In this document: piece by piece, positions 1 through 10,879 of the stretch
Position numbering within the stretch: position 1 is the first letter of the stretch
Layout of the letters: each line of letters starts with the position of its first letter
Translations under genes and position numbers: made by a program
Notes under the pieces: generated by a model
The model's input: the letters and a program-made list of their open reading frames with translations, nothing else
The model's database searches: none
What the model was told of the DNA's origin: nothing
DNA from: Leptodactylus fallax
Taxonomy: Eukaryota > Chordata > Amphibia > Anura > Leptodactylidae
Assembly (NCBI GenBank): GCA_947044405.1
Contig: CAMRHE010000322.1
Location: 1,736,001 to 1,800,000, forward strand
DNA: 64,000 nucleotides
Direction of reading: 5' to 3'

Positions 1-1212
<1,212 letters not shown>

Positions 1213-1269
1213 TATAACTTGCTGAAGATGAACGTGGGACTGCTCTCCAGCCCCTCCAGGCACATTAAA

Positions 1270-2125
1270 AAAAAATAAAAATTTGGGAAATTTACTTGTA
1301 AATCTGGAAAATCGCAGTTACACTTCTAAGCCTTCTAATGTCAAAAATAAATTAAAGGACGATTAAAGGGAATCTGTCAGGTCAATCTGGGACACTAAAC
1401 CACCCACAGGTCTTTATAGACCTGGGGTTTAGTGTCCCATATCGCCCTGTTGTAATGCAATCCACCATCGCATTAAAAATAAAAAACCTTTATACTTACA
1501 TAGAGAAGGATCTGCTGTACACTGTTCGGCCGAGAACAGTCCGGCTTATTCATGAGCTTCTTTGATGGCACGCCTCTCGGCGCCTGCGCTGTTCTTCAGT
1601 GAAGCCGAAGATGGACACCCTGACTTCAGTACGTAATTGCGGGGCATGCGCACTGAAGCTGAGGAGTACTCCTCTGGCTTCATTGAAGAACTGCGCAGGT
1701 GCAGGGAATACAGCAGCAGGGTGAGTATAAAGCTTTTTTATTTTTAATGTGGCCATGGATTGTGTTATAACAGGGTGATTTGGGACACTAAACCCCAGGT
1801 CCATATGGATGTGTGGGTGGTTTAGTGTCCCAAATTGCCCTGACACAGATTCCCTTTACAATATGATGCCAATATAAAGCAGAGATACGGTAGATAATAT
1901 TTATTAATGTATTTGGGTGGTATGACTGTCTAAAAAGCAGAGCATTTCACATTTTGTAAATTTAGATTTTTTTCCAAAATGTATCACAAAAAACTATCTC
2001 AAATTATTTGTGTAAGTTATAGTGTCTCAGTTATTGCTATATAAAGTTACACATGTCAGTTTTGAAAAATGATGCCATGTCCTTAAGGTACTTTTAGGTT
2101 GTGTCTTTAAGGGGTTACGCATAGT
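1270..2125 (+). repeat. 3' terminal part of the modular TTAACCCC-family repeat, split by a MITE
   Basis: The text from aaatttgggaaatttac through the word aattaaaggacgatt, then from 1860 through aagcagagatacggtagataatatttatta to aaggtacttttaggttgtgtctttaaggggtta, is repeated at 12290-12850 and 31660-32070. All copies finish in an aaggggtta-type terminus. No coding capacity. The break at 1363-1859 is a MITE insertion. Confidence 0.8.
1363..1859. mobile_element. TTAA-flanked fold-back MITE (piggyBac-like)
   Basis: The left end reads TTAAAGGGAATCTGTCAG and the right end CTGACACAGATTCCCTTTA, forming inverted arms that continue through gggacactaaaccaccca for over 60 bases. Each arm also contains an inner inverted segment around tttagtgtccca. 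Left flank is TTAA; right flank is TTAC, one change from TTAA. Two uninterrupted copies of the host repeat (about 12372 and 31720) show an unbroken gattaa at this point. No transposase. TTAA use suggests piggyBac mobilisation; this is inference. Confidence 0.8.
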
Positions 2126-2325
2126 ACGTCATTTTTCTAATCATTTGATAAACTTTCCCTTGTGTGTGGTGAAGTGCCTTGTGATAGCTGAGAACACACA
2201 ATGAATTTAGTTGTTCATGCCATAGGTGGTATCTTTAATCTGACCTTAGCCTGGCATTGGCACAACTTCAGTCTATTATAGATTTTACTGCATCGGACTT
2301 CACAAGTTAATGCAATTTGCACTTT
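2126..2325. other. No gene or repeat recognised
   Basis: Short AT-rich stretch between the modular repeat and a poly-T-bearing MITE. Nothing identified. Confidence 0.5.
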
Positions 2326-2719
2326 TTTTTTTTTTTTTTTTTTTTTTTTTGCAAGGAGGCCAGGGCAGGTGAATAAACAAAAAAACAAAAACAACCTATA
2401 CTCACCTGTCCCCAGTTTTCTGGGGCCTCCCCCACACAGTCTGTTCCTGCTGCTCTGGAGTCTTGTTTTGGTTGAATTCCCCACAACACATGGTTGCTGA
2501 GGCCAATCTGCAAGCTAAGGAAAGTACACTGATCGTCACAGGTGACTTATGCGAGTGACATCCTACTTCCTTTATATAGACTGCTAATTGGCCTCAGCAG
2601 TCACGTGTGGCAGGGACATCTGCTAAAGCAAGACCCTGGAGCAGCAGGACTGGACCGTGGTGTGAGAATCCTTCTCTGAGCTCCTTGCAAAAAAAACTTA
2701 TTCTGGACAACCGCTTTAA
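2326..2719. mobile_element. Short interspersed MITE, copy 1 of 3 (poly-T / aaaacaaa type)
   Basis: Contains a long poly-T followed by ggccagggcaggtgaataaac, a central GC-rich part with ctgctgctctggag and gcagcaggactgga as inverted arms, and the right end ggacaaccgctttaa. Copies at 5470-5935 and 15407-15955 share the order: aggctggg..aggtg, aaacaaac-type A/C run, ctcacctg, inverted GC-rich arms with tggcctcagc, caggactgga, then gacaacc.cttta. The left boundary is uncertain. Confidence 0.6.
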
Positions 2720-3164
2720 CTTCAATTCATTTATGCATAATAGTGTGATAAATTGTGAGTCCTCAGCACAGGGTTGCATGGTGGCAATGGAGCATAGACC
2801 AGGAAAAAAACCTCACTGGTTTTGATCTTTGACTAGGCGTCATGAGTGATGCACAGGGTAAACAGGATGCTATACTTCCACATCCTTTATCTTGGTGGTT
2901 ACTAGATAACTACTAGTTATCAGGGTCTGTTCACACAGGCTTTTTTTGGGTAGGCATAAACTGACATGAAAATGCATGAAAAAAGACAGTGGATTTTGAT
3001 GTTTTGTTTTCTTTCTGTATTGCTTTTTAACCATATGTTGATAATAACTGTGTGGCCAACCTGCAAGGTTTCTAGTGTGATAAATGACCAGCATGCATGT
3101 ATGTTTGTTTATGTAAGCTTGTAAAAGTACCTGACAGCTATCTTTTTTTGTGGTGTGGATGTTA
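2720..3164. other. No gene recognised
   Basis: Non-coding sequence of ordinary composition. No terminal repeats, splice-bounded frames or RNA genes seen. Confidence 0.5.
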
Positions 3165-4815
3165 CACAGTCATATGAAAAAGTTTGGGCACCCCTATTAA
3201 TCTTAATCATTTTTAGTTCTAAATATTTGGGTGTTTGCAACAGCCATTTCAATTTGATATATCTAATAACTGATGGACACAGTAATATTTCAGGATTGAA
3301 GTGAGGTTTATTGTACTAACAGAAAATGTGCGATATGCATTTAACCAAAATTTGACCGGTGCAAAAATTTGGGTACCCTTATCATTTTATTGATTTGAAT
3401 ACTCCTAACTACTTTTTACTGACTTACTGAAGCACAAAATTGGTTTTGTAACCTCACTGAGCTTTGAACTTCATAGCCAGGTGTATCCAATCATGAGAAA
3501 AGGTATTTAAGGTGGCCAATTGCAAGTTGTTCTCCTATTTGAATCTCCTCTGAAGAGTGGCATCATGGGCTCCTCAAAACAACTCTCAAATGATCTGAAA
3601 ACAAAGATTTTTCAACATAGTTGTTCAGGGGAAGGATACAAAAAGTTGTCTCAGAGATTTAACCTGTCATTTTCCACTGTGAGGAACATAGTAAGGAAAT
3701 GGAAGCCCACAGGGACAGTTCTTGTTAAGCCCAGAAGTGGCAGGCCAAGAAAAATATCAGAAAGGCAGAGAAGAAGAATGGTGAGAACAGTCAAGGACAA
3801 TCCACAGACCACCTCCAAAGAGCTGCAGCATTATCTTGCTGCAGATGGTGTCACTGTGCATCGGTCAACAATACAGCACACTTTGCACAAGGAGAAGCTG
3901 TATGGGAGAGTGATGTGAAAGAAGCCGTTTCTGAAAGCACACCACAAACAGAGTCGCCTGAGGTATGCAAAAGGACATTTGGACAAGCCAGCTTCATTTT
4001 GGAAGAAGGTCCTGTGGACTGATGAAACAAAGATTGAGTTGTTTGGTCATACAAAAAGGCGTTATGCAGGACGTCAAAAAAACACAGCATTCCAAGAAAA
4101 ACACTTGCTACCCACTGTAAAATTTGGTGGAGGTTCCATCATGCTTTGGGGCTGTGTGGCCAATGCCGGCACCGGGAATCTTGTTAAAGTTGAGGGTCGC
4201 ATGGATTCAACTCAGTATCAGCATATTCTTGAGAATAATGTACAAGAATCAGTGACGAATTTGAAGTTACGCCGGGGATGGATATTTCAGCAAGACAATG
4301 TTCCAAAACACAGCTCCAAATCTACTCAGGCATTCATGCAGAGGAACAATTACAATGTTCTGGAATGGCCATCCCAGTCCCCAGACCTGAATATCATTGA
4401 ACATCTGTGGGATAATTTGAAGCGGGCTGTCCATGCTCGGCGACCATCAAACTTAACTGAACTGGAATTGTTTTGTAAAGAGGAATGGTCAAAAATACCT
4501 TCATCCAGGATCCAGGAACTGATTAAAAGCTACAGGAAGCGACTAGAGGCTGTTATTTTTGCAAAAGGAGGATCTACTAAATATTAATGTCACTTTTCTG
4601 TTGAGGTGCCCATACTTTTGCACCGGTCAAATTTTGGTTTAATGCATATTGCACATTTTCTGTTAGTACAATAAATCTCATTTCAATCCTGAAATATTAC
4701 TGTGTCCCTCAGTTATTAGATATATCAAATTGAATTGGCTGTTGCAAACACCCAAATATTTAGAACTAAAAATGATTAAGATTAATAGGGGTGCCCAAAC
4801 TTTTTCATATGACTG
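3165..4815 (+). mobile_element. Complete Tc1/mariner element Tc1-2 with about 210-bp inverted repeats
   Basis: Left arm cagtcatatgaaaaagtttg and right arm ending caaactttttcatatgactg are inverted copies. They extend inward about 210 bases through aggggtgcccaaa, tgttgcaaacacccaaat, gaaatattactgtg and tttgaccggtgcaaaa. TA flanks are at 3163-3164 and 4816-4817. The left end has two extra bases (CA) before cagtcat. Length about 1.65 kb is normal for Tc1. The arms differ by only scattered changes, so the copy is fairly young. Confidence 0.95.
3565..4587 (+). pseudogene. Tc1 transposase (DD34E) broken by a single stop codon
   Basis: The start is ATG 3565 (MGSSKQLSNDLK), matching the usual Tc1 N-terminus; an upstream in-frame codon at 3520 is less likely. 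Two helix-turn-helix blocks come first (GYKKLSQRFNLSFSTVRNI, then SGRPRKISERQRRRM with a GRPR-like hook). The catalytic triad follows: Asp 4021, Asp 4294 and Glu 4399, 34 residues between the last two. The gene ends STKY-stop at 4587. The only lesion seen is TGA at 3916-3918, between YGRVM and KKPFLK. The family normally has Arg there, so CGA to TGA by CpG decay is the simple explanation. The whole frame on both sides is the same. About 341 codons, normal length. Confidence 0.93.
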
Positions 4816-5469
4816 TATGTGGATTTCTGTACAGAAAACTCTTGAAAATTCACATAAAAAAGACTGTAAACAAGATGATTTGAATCCCAGCTTAAAAACA
4901 AACAAGTTTTCAGTTTGTTTTTTTGAAAACCGTATTCCATAATAAATGTTTTACTATGTGAAGCCTTTGAGAAAATAAATAATGCAAATAAAAAATAGAG
5001 CTTTCATGATTGATTGATAATCATGAGACCGATTCCATAAGGCCTGTTTTTTTTTTTTTTTTATAGTCTATCCTGTTGGGGGTATTCATCAGAGAATACT
5101 CCCAATGTAGAAAGCGTGCAGGTAGACAGAAATATACAATAAATATACAAACAGTAAAGTGGCTACAGCACTCAGCTGTGTGAAAGGGCCATAGCAATAG
5201 GCCAATTGGCTATGAATGAGTATTGTGAAAGCATATTGCTGGAAACAGTTTAATTTTAATTTTTTTCTTGCAGCAGAAAAAAAATGCTGTTTTTTTTTTT
5301 TTTTTTTTTTTTGAGATCCTGACTAATCCCATCCACGCATTGCAGAAAAAAAATGCTGTGAAAATCAATTTTACCTGCAGAGTGTTAGCGGTTTTCCTAT
5401 AGATTTAATAAGTGAAGGAAAAACAAAGCAAAAACTTAATGTAAAATGCTGAAAAAGATGCAATGTGTT
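4816..5469. other. No gene; A/T runs
   Basis: Poly-T runs at about 5046-5062 and 5291-5312, and the short phrase gcagaaaaaaaatgctg occurs twice (about 5273 and 5343), flanking the second poly-T. Otherwise nothing recognised. Confidence 0.5.
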
Positions 5470-5935
5470 TATTCCAGAATGTTTTTTTAAATTAGGCTGG
5501 GAGAGGTGAAAAAACAAAACAAACAAAAAAACACTTGTCCTGATGATTTGGGTCTGGTGCTCTGGTTCCTCCCATTGGAGGCTGGTCCTGCTGCTCCAAC
5601 ATTTTCTTCTCCACCGCACGTAACCGTGGAAGGACATGCGATGTCACTACCTGTGATGTTCCCAGGTCCCTTCCTTAGGCCACAGATTGGCCTCAGCGGT
5701 CACGTTCAGTGGCCTAAGGAAAGGGGACCGGAACGTTATAGCTGGCAAGGACTTTCACCGCAAGAGAACATCGGAGAAGCAGGACTGGACTGCGATGGGG
5801 GCATCGGGGACAGATGTGTATGTTTTGTGTGTGTGTGTGTGTGTTTGTGTTTTTTTTTTTTTTTTTTTCCGCCTCCCCCAGGCAATTTAAAAAAAAAAAA
5901 AAAAATTAATTATGATGGACAACCTCTTTAAAGCG
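5470..5935. mobile_element. Short interspersed MITE, copy 2 of 3, with GT and poly-T tract
   Basis: Begins near aaattaggctgggagaggtg, with an aaaacaaacaaaaaaac run. Inner inverted arms ccttccttaggccac and gtggcctaaggaaagg surround tggcctcagcggtcacg. Then come caggactggactgcg, a GT microsatellite at about 5826-5844, poly-T, poly-A and tggacaacctctttaa. Same design as 2326-2719 and 15407-15955. The right arm cgcctcccccaggcaattt mirrors the left aaattaggctggg. Confidence 0.7.
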
Positions 5936-5950
5936 TAAATAATGTGCCAT

Positions 5951-6212
5951 TAACTCCTTCCCGACATCCGCCTGCAGCTTGGCCACGATAGCTACCAGGT
6001 CTCTGCTGTATTCTGCACTGGAGACCCGGCGATAATGCCTGTAATCAGAGTTCAAGATTCCGGGAGTCGACCTGTTTGCCTGACAGCCAGCTCCCAGGCT
6101 TGTCATTGCATTACAGCTTTTGAGGCTGGTCTAAAATAAAAATAAAAAGTTATGAGGTTTGGAAGGCGGGTAGTCAAAATCAAAAAATTCCTCCAGCGAG
6201 GAGGGGTTAATA
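5951..6212. mobile_element. Short deletion derivative of the TTAACCCC family
   Basis: Starts ttaactccttcccgacatcc and ends gcgaggaggggttaa, so its ends are the inverted TTAA(C)CCCTT type seen on the long modular repeat (for example 42908 and 32069). Only about 260 bases. No coding capacity. Assignment rests on both ends and on size. Confidence 0.5.
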
Positions 6213-6815
6213 AAGTTTGTAATATACTTTATCAACACATTTTGTGTCCTTTCTGGGAAGTCCTGCCTCTCTTTATTCTTTACCCTTGATTCTGTATTGA
6301 GAGCTGTTCCTGCCTCTCACTGAATGTTACTGTGAACAGGAATACGGAGCTGTGTAATATGTAGGGAAAATGAGGGTAGGGGAGGGTCACTTCAAACAGT
6401 TATATCTTGGACATTATAAAACATACAAACTTGCTTTTGGTTTCGTATGAAAGAGGAGATTTTGTAAGGTTGTAATATCTATATTATATTATTCAGAGAT
6501 ATCATTGGTTGAAAACATAGTTGGCATTAGTATATCTATGTGCAGCTTCATGATTATATATAAAATCTCTTTCATCTGACACCAAAAGCAAGCTTGTACG
6601 TTTTATAATGTCTGAGATATAACTGTTTGAAGTGACCCTCCCCCACCCTTATTTTCTTTACACATCCCGGTACTCATGTACACCATCCACAGTAACATTC
6701 AGTGCGAGGCAGAAACGTCTTTCAATATAGAAGCAAATGCAGGATATAAAGTGATGCAGGATTTCACAGAAAGGAGGCAAAGTCTCTTTAAAGTATATTT
6801 CAAGTTTTATTAATG
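6213..6815. mobile_element. Long fold-back element of about 600 bp
   Basis: Left arm from aataaagtttgtaatatact through ggagggtcacttcaaacag, atatcttggacattataaaa and acaaacttgcttttggt is mirrored by accaaaagcaagcttgt, ttttataatgtctgagatat, ctgtttgaagtgaccctccc and aaagtatatttcaagtttta. Arms of about 270 bases flank a short AT-rich centre near 6500. No target duplication recognised, so the superfamily is unknown. Confidence 0.7.
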
Positions 6816-6870
6816 ACACAAAAACTGCCAGAAAATCAAAAGTTGTCCAAAAAGTTTAGTTACACTTTAA

Positions 6871-7198
6871 GGCTAAAGCCCCACGAGGCGTAAATGCCAT
6901 GGAAACAATCATGGCGTTTTACAGTTAGAGCAAAGTGGATGGGATTCTAGTGAATCCCATGCCCACTTTGCGAAAAAACTGCACTGCGGACACGCGGCAT
7001 CACAGCATGTAAATTATACCTACGGAAACGCCGACGGTTTCCCCGTAGGTATAATTGAAACAAAGTCCGCAGAGGAAAACTCTGCAAACTTTCTGTCTAA
7101 AGTGCTGTGGGAAGAACCGCGATGCGATCCCGCCGCAGTTTCTCCCGCAGCGCTTTTTTTTTTTTTTTTTCTGCGGGATGCCACGTTGGGCCTTAGCC
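6871..7198. mobile_element. PIF/Harbinger-like fold-back MITE (GGCTAAGGCCCCACG type)
   Basis: Ends ggctaaagccccacg and cacgttgggccttagcc are inverted. TAA flanks both sides (6868-6870 and 7199-7201), the 3-bp target size of PIF/Harbinger. The centre holds a second perfect palindrome, tatacctacgg.....ccgtaggtata. The member at 41918-42135 has the same ends with TTA flanks. Confidence 0.8.
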
Positions 7199-7201
7199 TA
7201 A

Positions 7202-9110
7202 AGAAGTTTAATGGCATAGAGCCACAACAAGGCACCTTCCATACAAGTCTTTGGAATATATTGGAACATCCAAGTTATAAACAACTTTTCATAAATCAAT
7301 AGTACAGGTTAAATATGAAACACTGCAATATATATTTTTAAAGAAATATGTTTTCTTCTCCACTTTCTTTACTTTCTCCATACTGGTCTATGAAGAGAGG
7401 AGAGGGAATAGAAAAGACACTCAAATAACTGTGGTTACACTGCTATTCCTTACTTTTTTTTTTTTTTTTTTTTAACACTGCTAGATTGTAAATAAGAAGC
7501 TGTTAGTACACAGAATGAGGCAATAAATCAATTAATCAGAGGGCAGGCGAATCCTACTCCACCCATCTCTGCTCCATAGAGCTCTGTAATGTTGTACCGT
7601 GTTAGCCATTGAAAGTAGTGGAAGAGTGAAGAAATCAGGCGATACCTTTTAGAGGCTAACTGAGTATATTTATAAGTAAGCTTTCAGGAGTACTAGCTAG
7701 CTCCCTTCATCAGACATGGTGTGATACAAGAACTGAAAATTCACAGATTTTTATACACATGGTCTTCAAAGGATTTTAGAGTCCTTAAAAAAACCAAAAC
7801 AAAATGCAATCTAAGTAGAGAAGTTATTTACAACAGGTCAAAAAACAATCTGGAAAGTTGTGGTGCGTGGCAGAGGGATCTGTTAAGTCTTTTACGATAT
7901 CACAATCTGCTGCTTTTTTTTCCTATACTCTATATAGAGCGCTGTATAGATCTGAACTTCTGACTTGTATCTTTAATGGATACAGACGCTTGTTTTGACT
8001 GGATCTCCACTTTAAGCCTCCTTATCTGGCTGCACTGAAGTTGTGAAGTCTTTGACTTCTATTATTTAGCTACATGTAGGATTGTAGTGTTTGGTTTGAG
8101 ATGATGTGGTTGGTAGTAACTGTAGTACTGGTTCCTAGCTGTACACATTGACATTTGGCCTGACTGCCTTACAGTGCAGCCAGCTGTGGAAGGATTGTCA
8201 CTTCCCCTTCCCTCCCCCACATCTCTTCTCTCCATCTCTCTCATCCATCTTCATCTTCCATAGCACTGTGTTGCTCCCCTGAGCTTTGCCTGCATCCGGA
8301 CTGTAAACAGCAGCCAGTTTGAGCTTTAGTGGGTGGGGAGCAGTGCTAAATAGCCTGACATCTGCTGTCTGAGTCCATTCTCTGCATGGTTGTCATCCTC
8401 AGGCTTTTCTACTTGCCCATATTGTTAATGGGCAGAACCTGCGTCATTTTCCTCAAGTCCAGCTCAAGATTAACTCTGAGACACTGGAAGACAAAGCTTT
8501 AAAGTACACTAATAAAATTGTAAGAACTGTCACAAAGTTTATTCATCCATCTTCTGTGTGAGAGGAAGTCAAGATCAGTGTGTTTCTCTGAAGGACTTGA
8601 GATTGGGTCCTTCCTGAGCACATCTCCTTGCACATCTCTCATTCTATTGTATGTTTTAAGAGCCAGGGAGTAAGCACATCCTTCCGTATGCATGCGTCTG
8701 TAATGTGTTTACATTTAGGAAAGAACAGCAGCTGTTGTGTTTATATGCTGCACTAGGAACTCAAGCAGGTATGTGCATAGAAGGCTGCTTCTTATGGCTC
8801 CTGATGCACACAGTGAATGGGTTAACACTGTAGCATTTGCCGTGCCTCCTAAAGCCAACATTACTGTTTGCATGCAGTGTTTGTTCATAATTTGTACTAA
8901 TGTTTAAGTACAAGACACAGATGTTTGGTTAATGGGCTGTGGAGTTTAGGTATATCACTATCTAACATGTAGTTCTTGTCTTGTTACTGATTTCATTGGC
9001 TATGCTCAGTATACTCCAATAATGTATGTGATTCTATAATTTTCACACCAAAATGTGTTTACATATGCTGATTCTTTGATTTGAAATAAAATTGCAATCA
9101 AACACACATA
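7202..9110. other. Mostly unrecognised non-coding DNA with one repeat fragment
   Basis: Bases about 7592-7720 contain cgataccttttagaggctaac and agtaagctttcaggag...ctcccttcatcag. I recall this arrangement from a vertebrate interspersed repeat but cannot name its class. Poly-T at about 7457-7473. In 7720-9110 there is no long frame with family motifs, no tRNA-like fold and no terminal repeats that I can see. Confidence 0.45.

Positions 9111-9111
<1 letters not shown>

Positions 9112-9159
<48 letters not shown>
9112..9159. repeat. (TA)n microsatellite
   Basis: About 24 uninterrupted TA units, following a degenerate acacacatatatttatata lead-in. Confidence 0.98.
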
Positions 9160-9162
<3 letters not shown>

Positions 9163-9400
9163 TGGCAGGGTTCCAAAACCTAGATGGGAATCAGCCCATT
9201 GAGAGACTGAATTTGCAATTTGCAGTCTTTAGGTATGCAAACATTTTTGGACTCGAAATCCCAATTGTAGATCTTAGACCAGGGGTCGGCAACCCCCGCC
9301 ATGCATGCCAAGAGTGGCACGCGAGGCTTATTTCCTTGGCACGGCAGCGGAGTCCTCACCCAGCAGTTTCGATCGGACCAATCACGGCCGAAACGAAACT

Positions 9401-9784
9401 TCTATTATTATACTGTGGGGTCTCTTCAGACCCCAGAGTATAATAAGCGGAGCCCTCGGGGAGATGATCAAACATAAAAACAATGATGCTCATCTTCCCT
9501 GGATCCGCAGCCGCTCTGTGCTCTTCGGGTGCTTCTGCCTGACGTAAGAGACCGCTGACAGAGCCTCAGGGGTCACTTCCGATGTCATTACGCATAATGA
9601 CACGACGTGACCCCTGAGACTCAATCAGCGGTCGGTGACTACAGGTAGAAGCGCCCGAAGAGCACACAGTGGCTTCAGAGCGCAGGAAAAGGTGAGTTAA
9701 CATTGTTTTTTATGTTTTTCATCTCTCTTGGCCCTCCGCTTATTATTCTCTGGGGTCTGAAGAGACCCCTCAGTATAATTATAG
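9401..9784. mobile_element. Palindrome-ended module nested in hAT-1
   Basis: Each end is itself a hairpin: left tattatactgtggggtc/gaccccagagtataata, right ttattctctggggtc/gacccctcagtataat. Just inside lie ggagccctcggggaga and its inverted counterpart near 9730, then aacataaaaaca and tgttttttatgttt. The centre has inverted arms aggggtcacttc.../...cgtgacccct. The same module sits in the other two hAT copies (57931-58247, 61140-61479). Confidence 0.75.
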
Positions 9785-9835
9785 CTAGTGAGTGGCGACA
9801 ATTGGAATATTATAAAGGTTAGAATATTATATCGT

Positions 9836-10006
9836 GTGCAGGGGCCGCTATGGGACCCATACCGTGTACAGGGGCCACTATAGGATATAATACCGTGAGC
9901 AGGGGCCGCTATGGGACATAATACCGTCTGCAGGGGCCGCTATGGGACATAATACCGTCTGCAGGGGCCGCTATGGGACATAATACCGTCTGCAGGGGTC
10001 GTCAGA
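9836..10006. repeat. 31-bp minisatellite in hAT-1, about 5 units
   Basis: Unit of the form ataccgtctgcaggggccgc plus tatgggacata, about five units, the last three nearly identical. It is the reverse complement of the arrays at 57660-57915 and 60868-61128. Confidence 0.9.
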
Positions 10007-10114
10007 CTTACAATTATTGACCGGCACTCCGAGTACCTCAACTTTGTTTTTTTTTTTTTAATTGAAATCAGCACGCCAAACAAAAAAGGTTGCCTACCCC
10101 TGACTTAGAGTGTA

Positions 10115-10860
10115 AGATGGAAGGCACATCAGTATAGTCCATGTCAGTATTGTGCCTAGGACGGCGTTGTGTGTGGTGGGAGCACTGAAAAGGGTGTTGG
10201 GCTGCCAATCTTGTAATAAGGGCACCATCTGCATGGGAAGGGGTGGGGAAGCCGGTAGAGGGGTATTGGAAACCCCCGTAGTCATAGTGGTGGGGGAGGA
10301 GGTAGACAGTTCTGCCAGGAGAAGCAAAGGAGGGTCAGCTACCAATTGCTGGCATAGGTCAGGTCCAGCAGCTGAGGTGAGAGCTGAGGCCAGTGAAGGA
10401 TATGAGGCCACATCTGAACCCTGGAAGGCAGCGGAGTGGGTTAATTGAGCAGGGTACGGCTGTATGATGTACCGACCTGAGCAATACAGAGGGTGGTGGA
10501 GTGGGTTGTGCCTGAGACACTGCAGCAGAGGCTGAAGGATCCCATGGCTGTGCAGAGCATGTCAGAGTGCCTATCTTCATAGCATCCGGTGATAGCAAAG
10601 AATCCAGAGCACCACGTGCAGGTGCCATATTGGAGTGCAGGGACGCACTCCGAGTCTCCCACTATAAATAAACTTCTGTCGTGGAGGAGGCCGGCGACAG
10701 CGATGGGCTTGCATGCCCAAGTTGTGAGAACCGTCCTTCCTTTCTATGGGCCATGGAGAAGAGGTGAGAGGCTAATTATGGGCAAATGAAAGCCTGTTAG
10801 TCTCTGAGCCCAAGCTCTAAGGATCCGCTGCCATCGACTTCCGGACACGCCCCCTTAGTG
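10115..10860 (-). pseudogene. Possible L1-type LINE 5' region and ORF1 start (low confidence)
   Basis: Read on the minus strand, a GC-rich leader with gggggcgtgtccggaagtc is followed by a frame beginning KMAPARGALDSLLSPDA and continuing about 90 codons rich in Ser/Pro/Ala, with a second, frame-shifted proline-rich stretch down to about 10094. This looks like the leader and poorly conserved ORF1 start of amphibian L1-type LINEs. No RT, endonuclease or zinc-knuckle motif is present, so the call rests on composition and layout. An unrelated low-complexity repeat is equally possible. Confidence 0.3.
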
Positions 10861-10879
10861 AGCATTTTTACCACCCTAG

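Larger units (their letters stand above)
9280..10102. mobile_element. Non-autonomous hAT element hAT-1 with minisatellite and nested module
   Basis: Left end caggggtcggcaacc and right end ggttgcctacccctg are inverted hAT-type termini. The 8-bp flanks are tcttagac (9272-9279) and acttagag (10103-10110), matching at the six inner positions: a slightly decayed 8-bp target duplication. Inside are a palindrome-ended module (9401-9784) and a 31-bp minisatellite (about 9836-10006). No transposase. It is in opposite orientation to the copies at 57473 and 60564. Confidence 0.85.

Noticed and set aside
5506..5931. 141-codon frame with Pro-, Phe- and Lys-runs
   Set aside because: It spans a MITE with GT, poly-T and poly-A tracts; the runs are translated microsatellites.
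9100..9160. TATA-rich stretch as a possible promoter
   Set aside because: It is a plain (TA)n microsatellite without a downstream gene.
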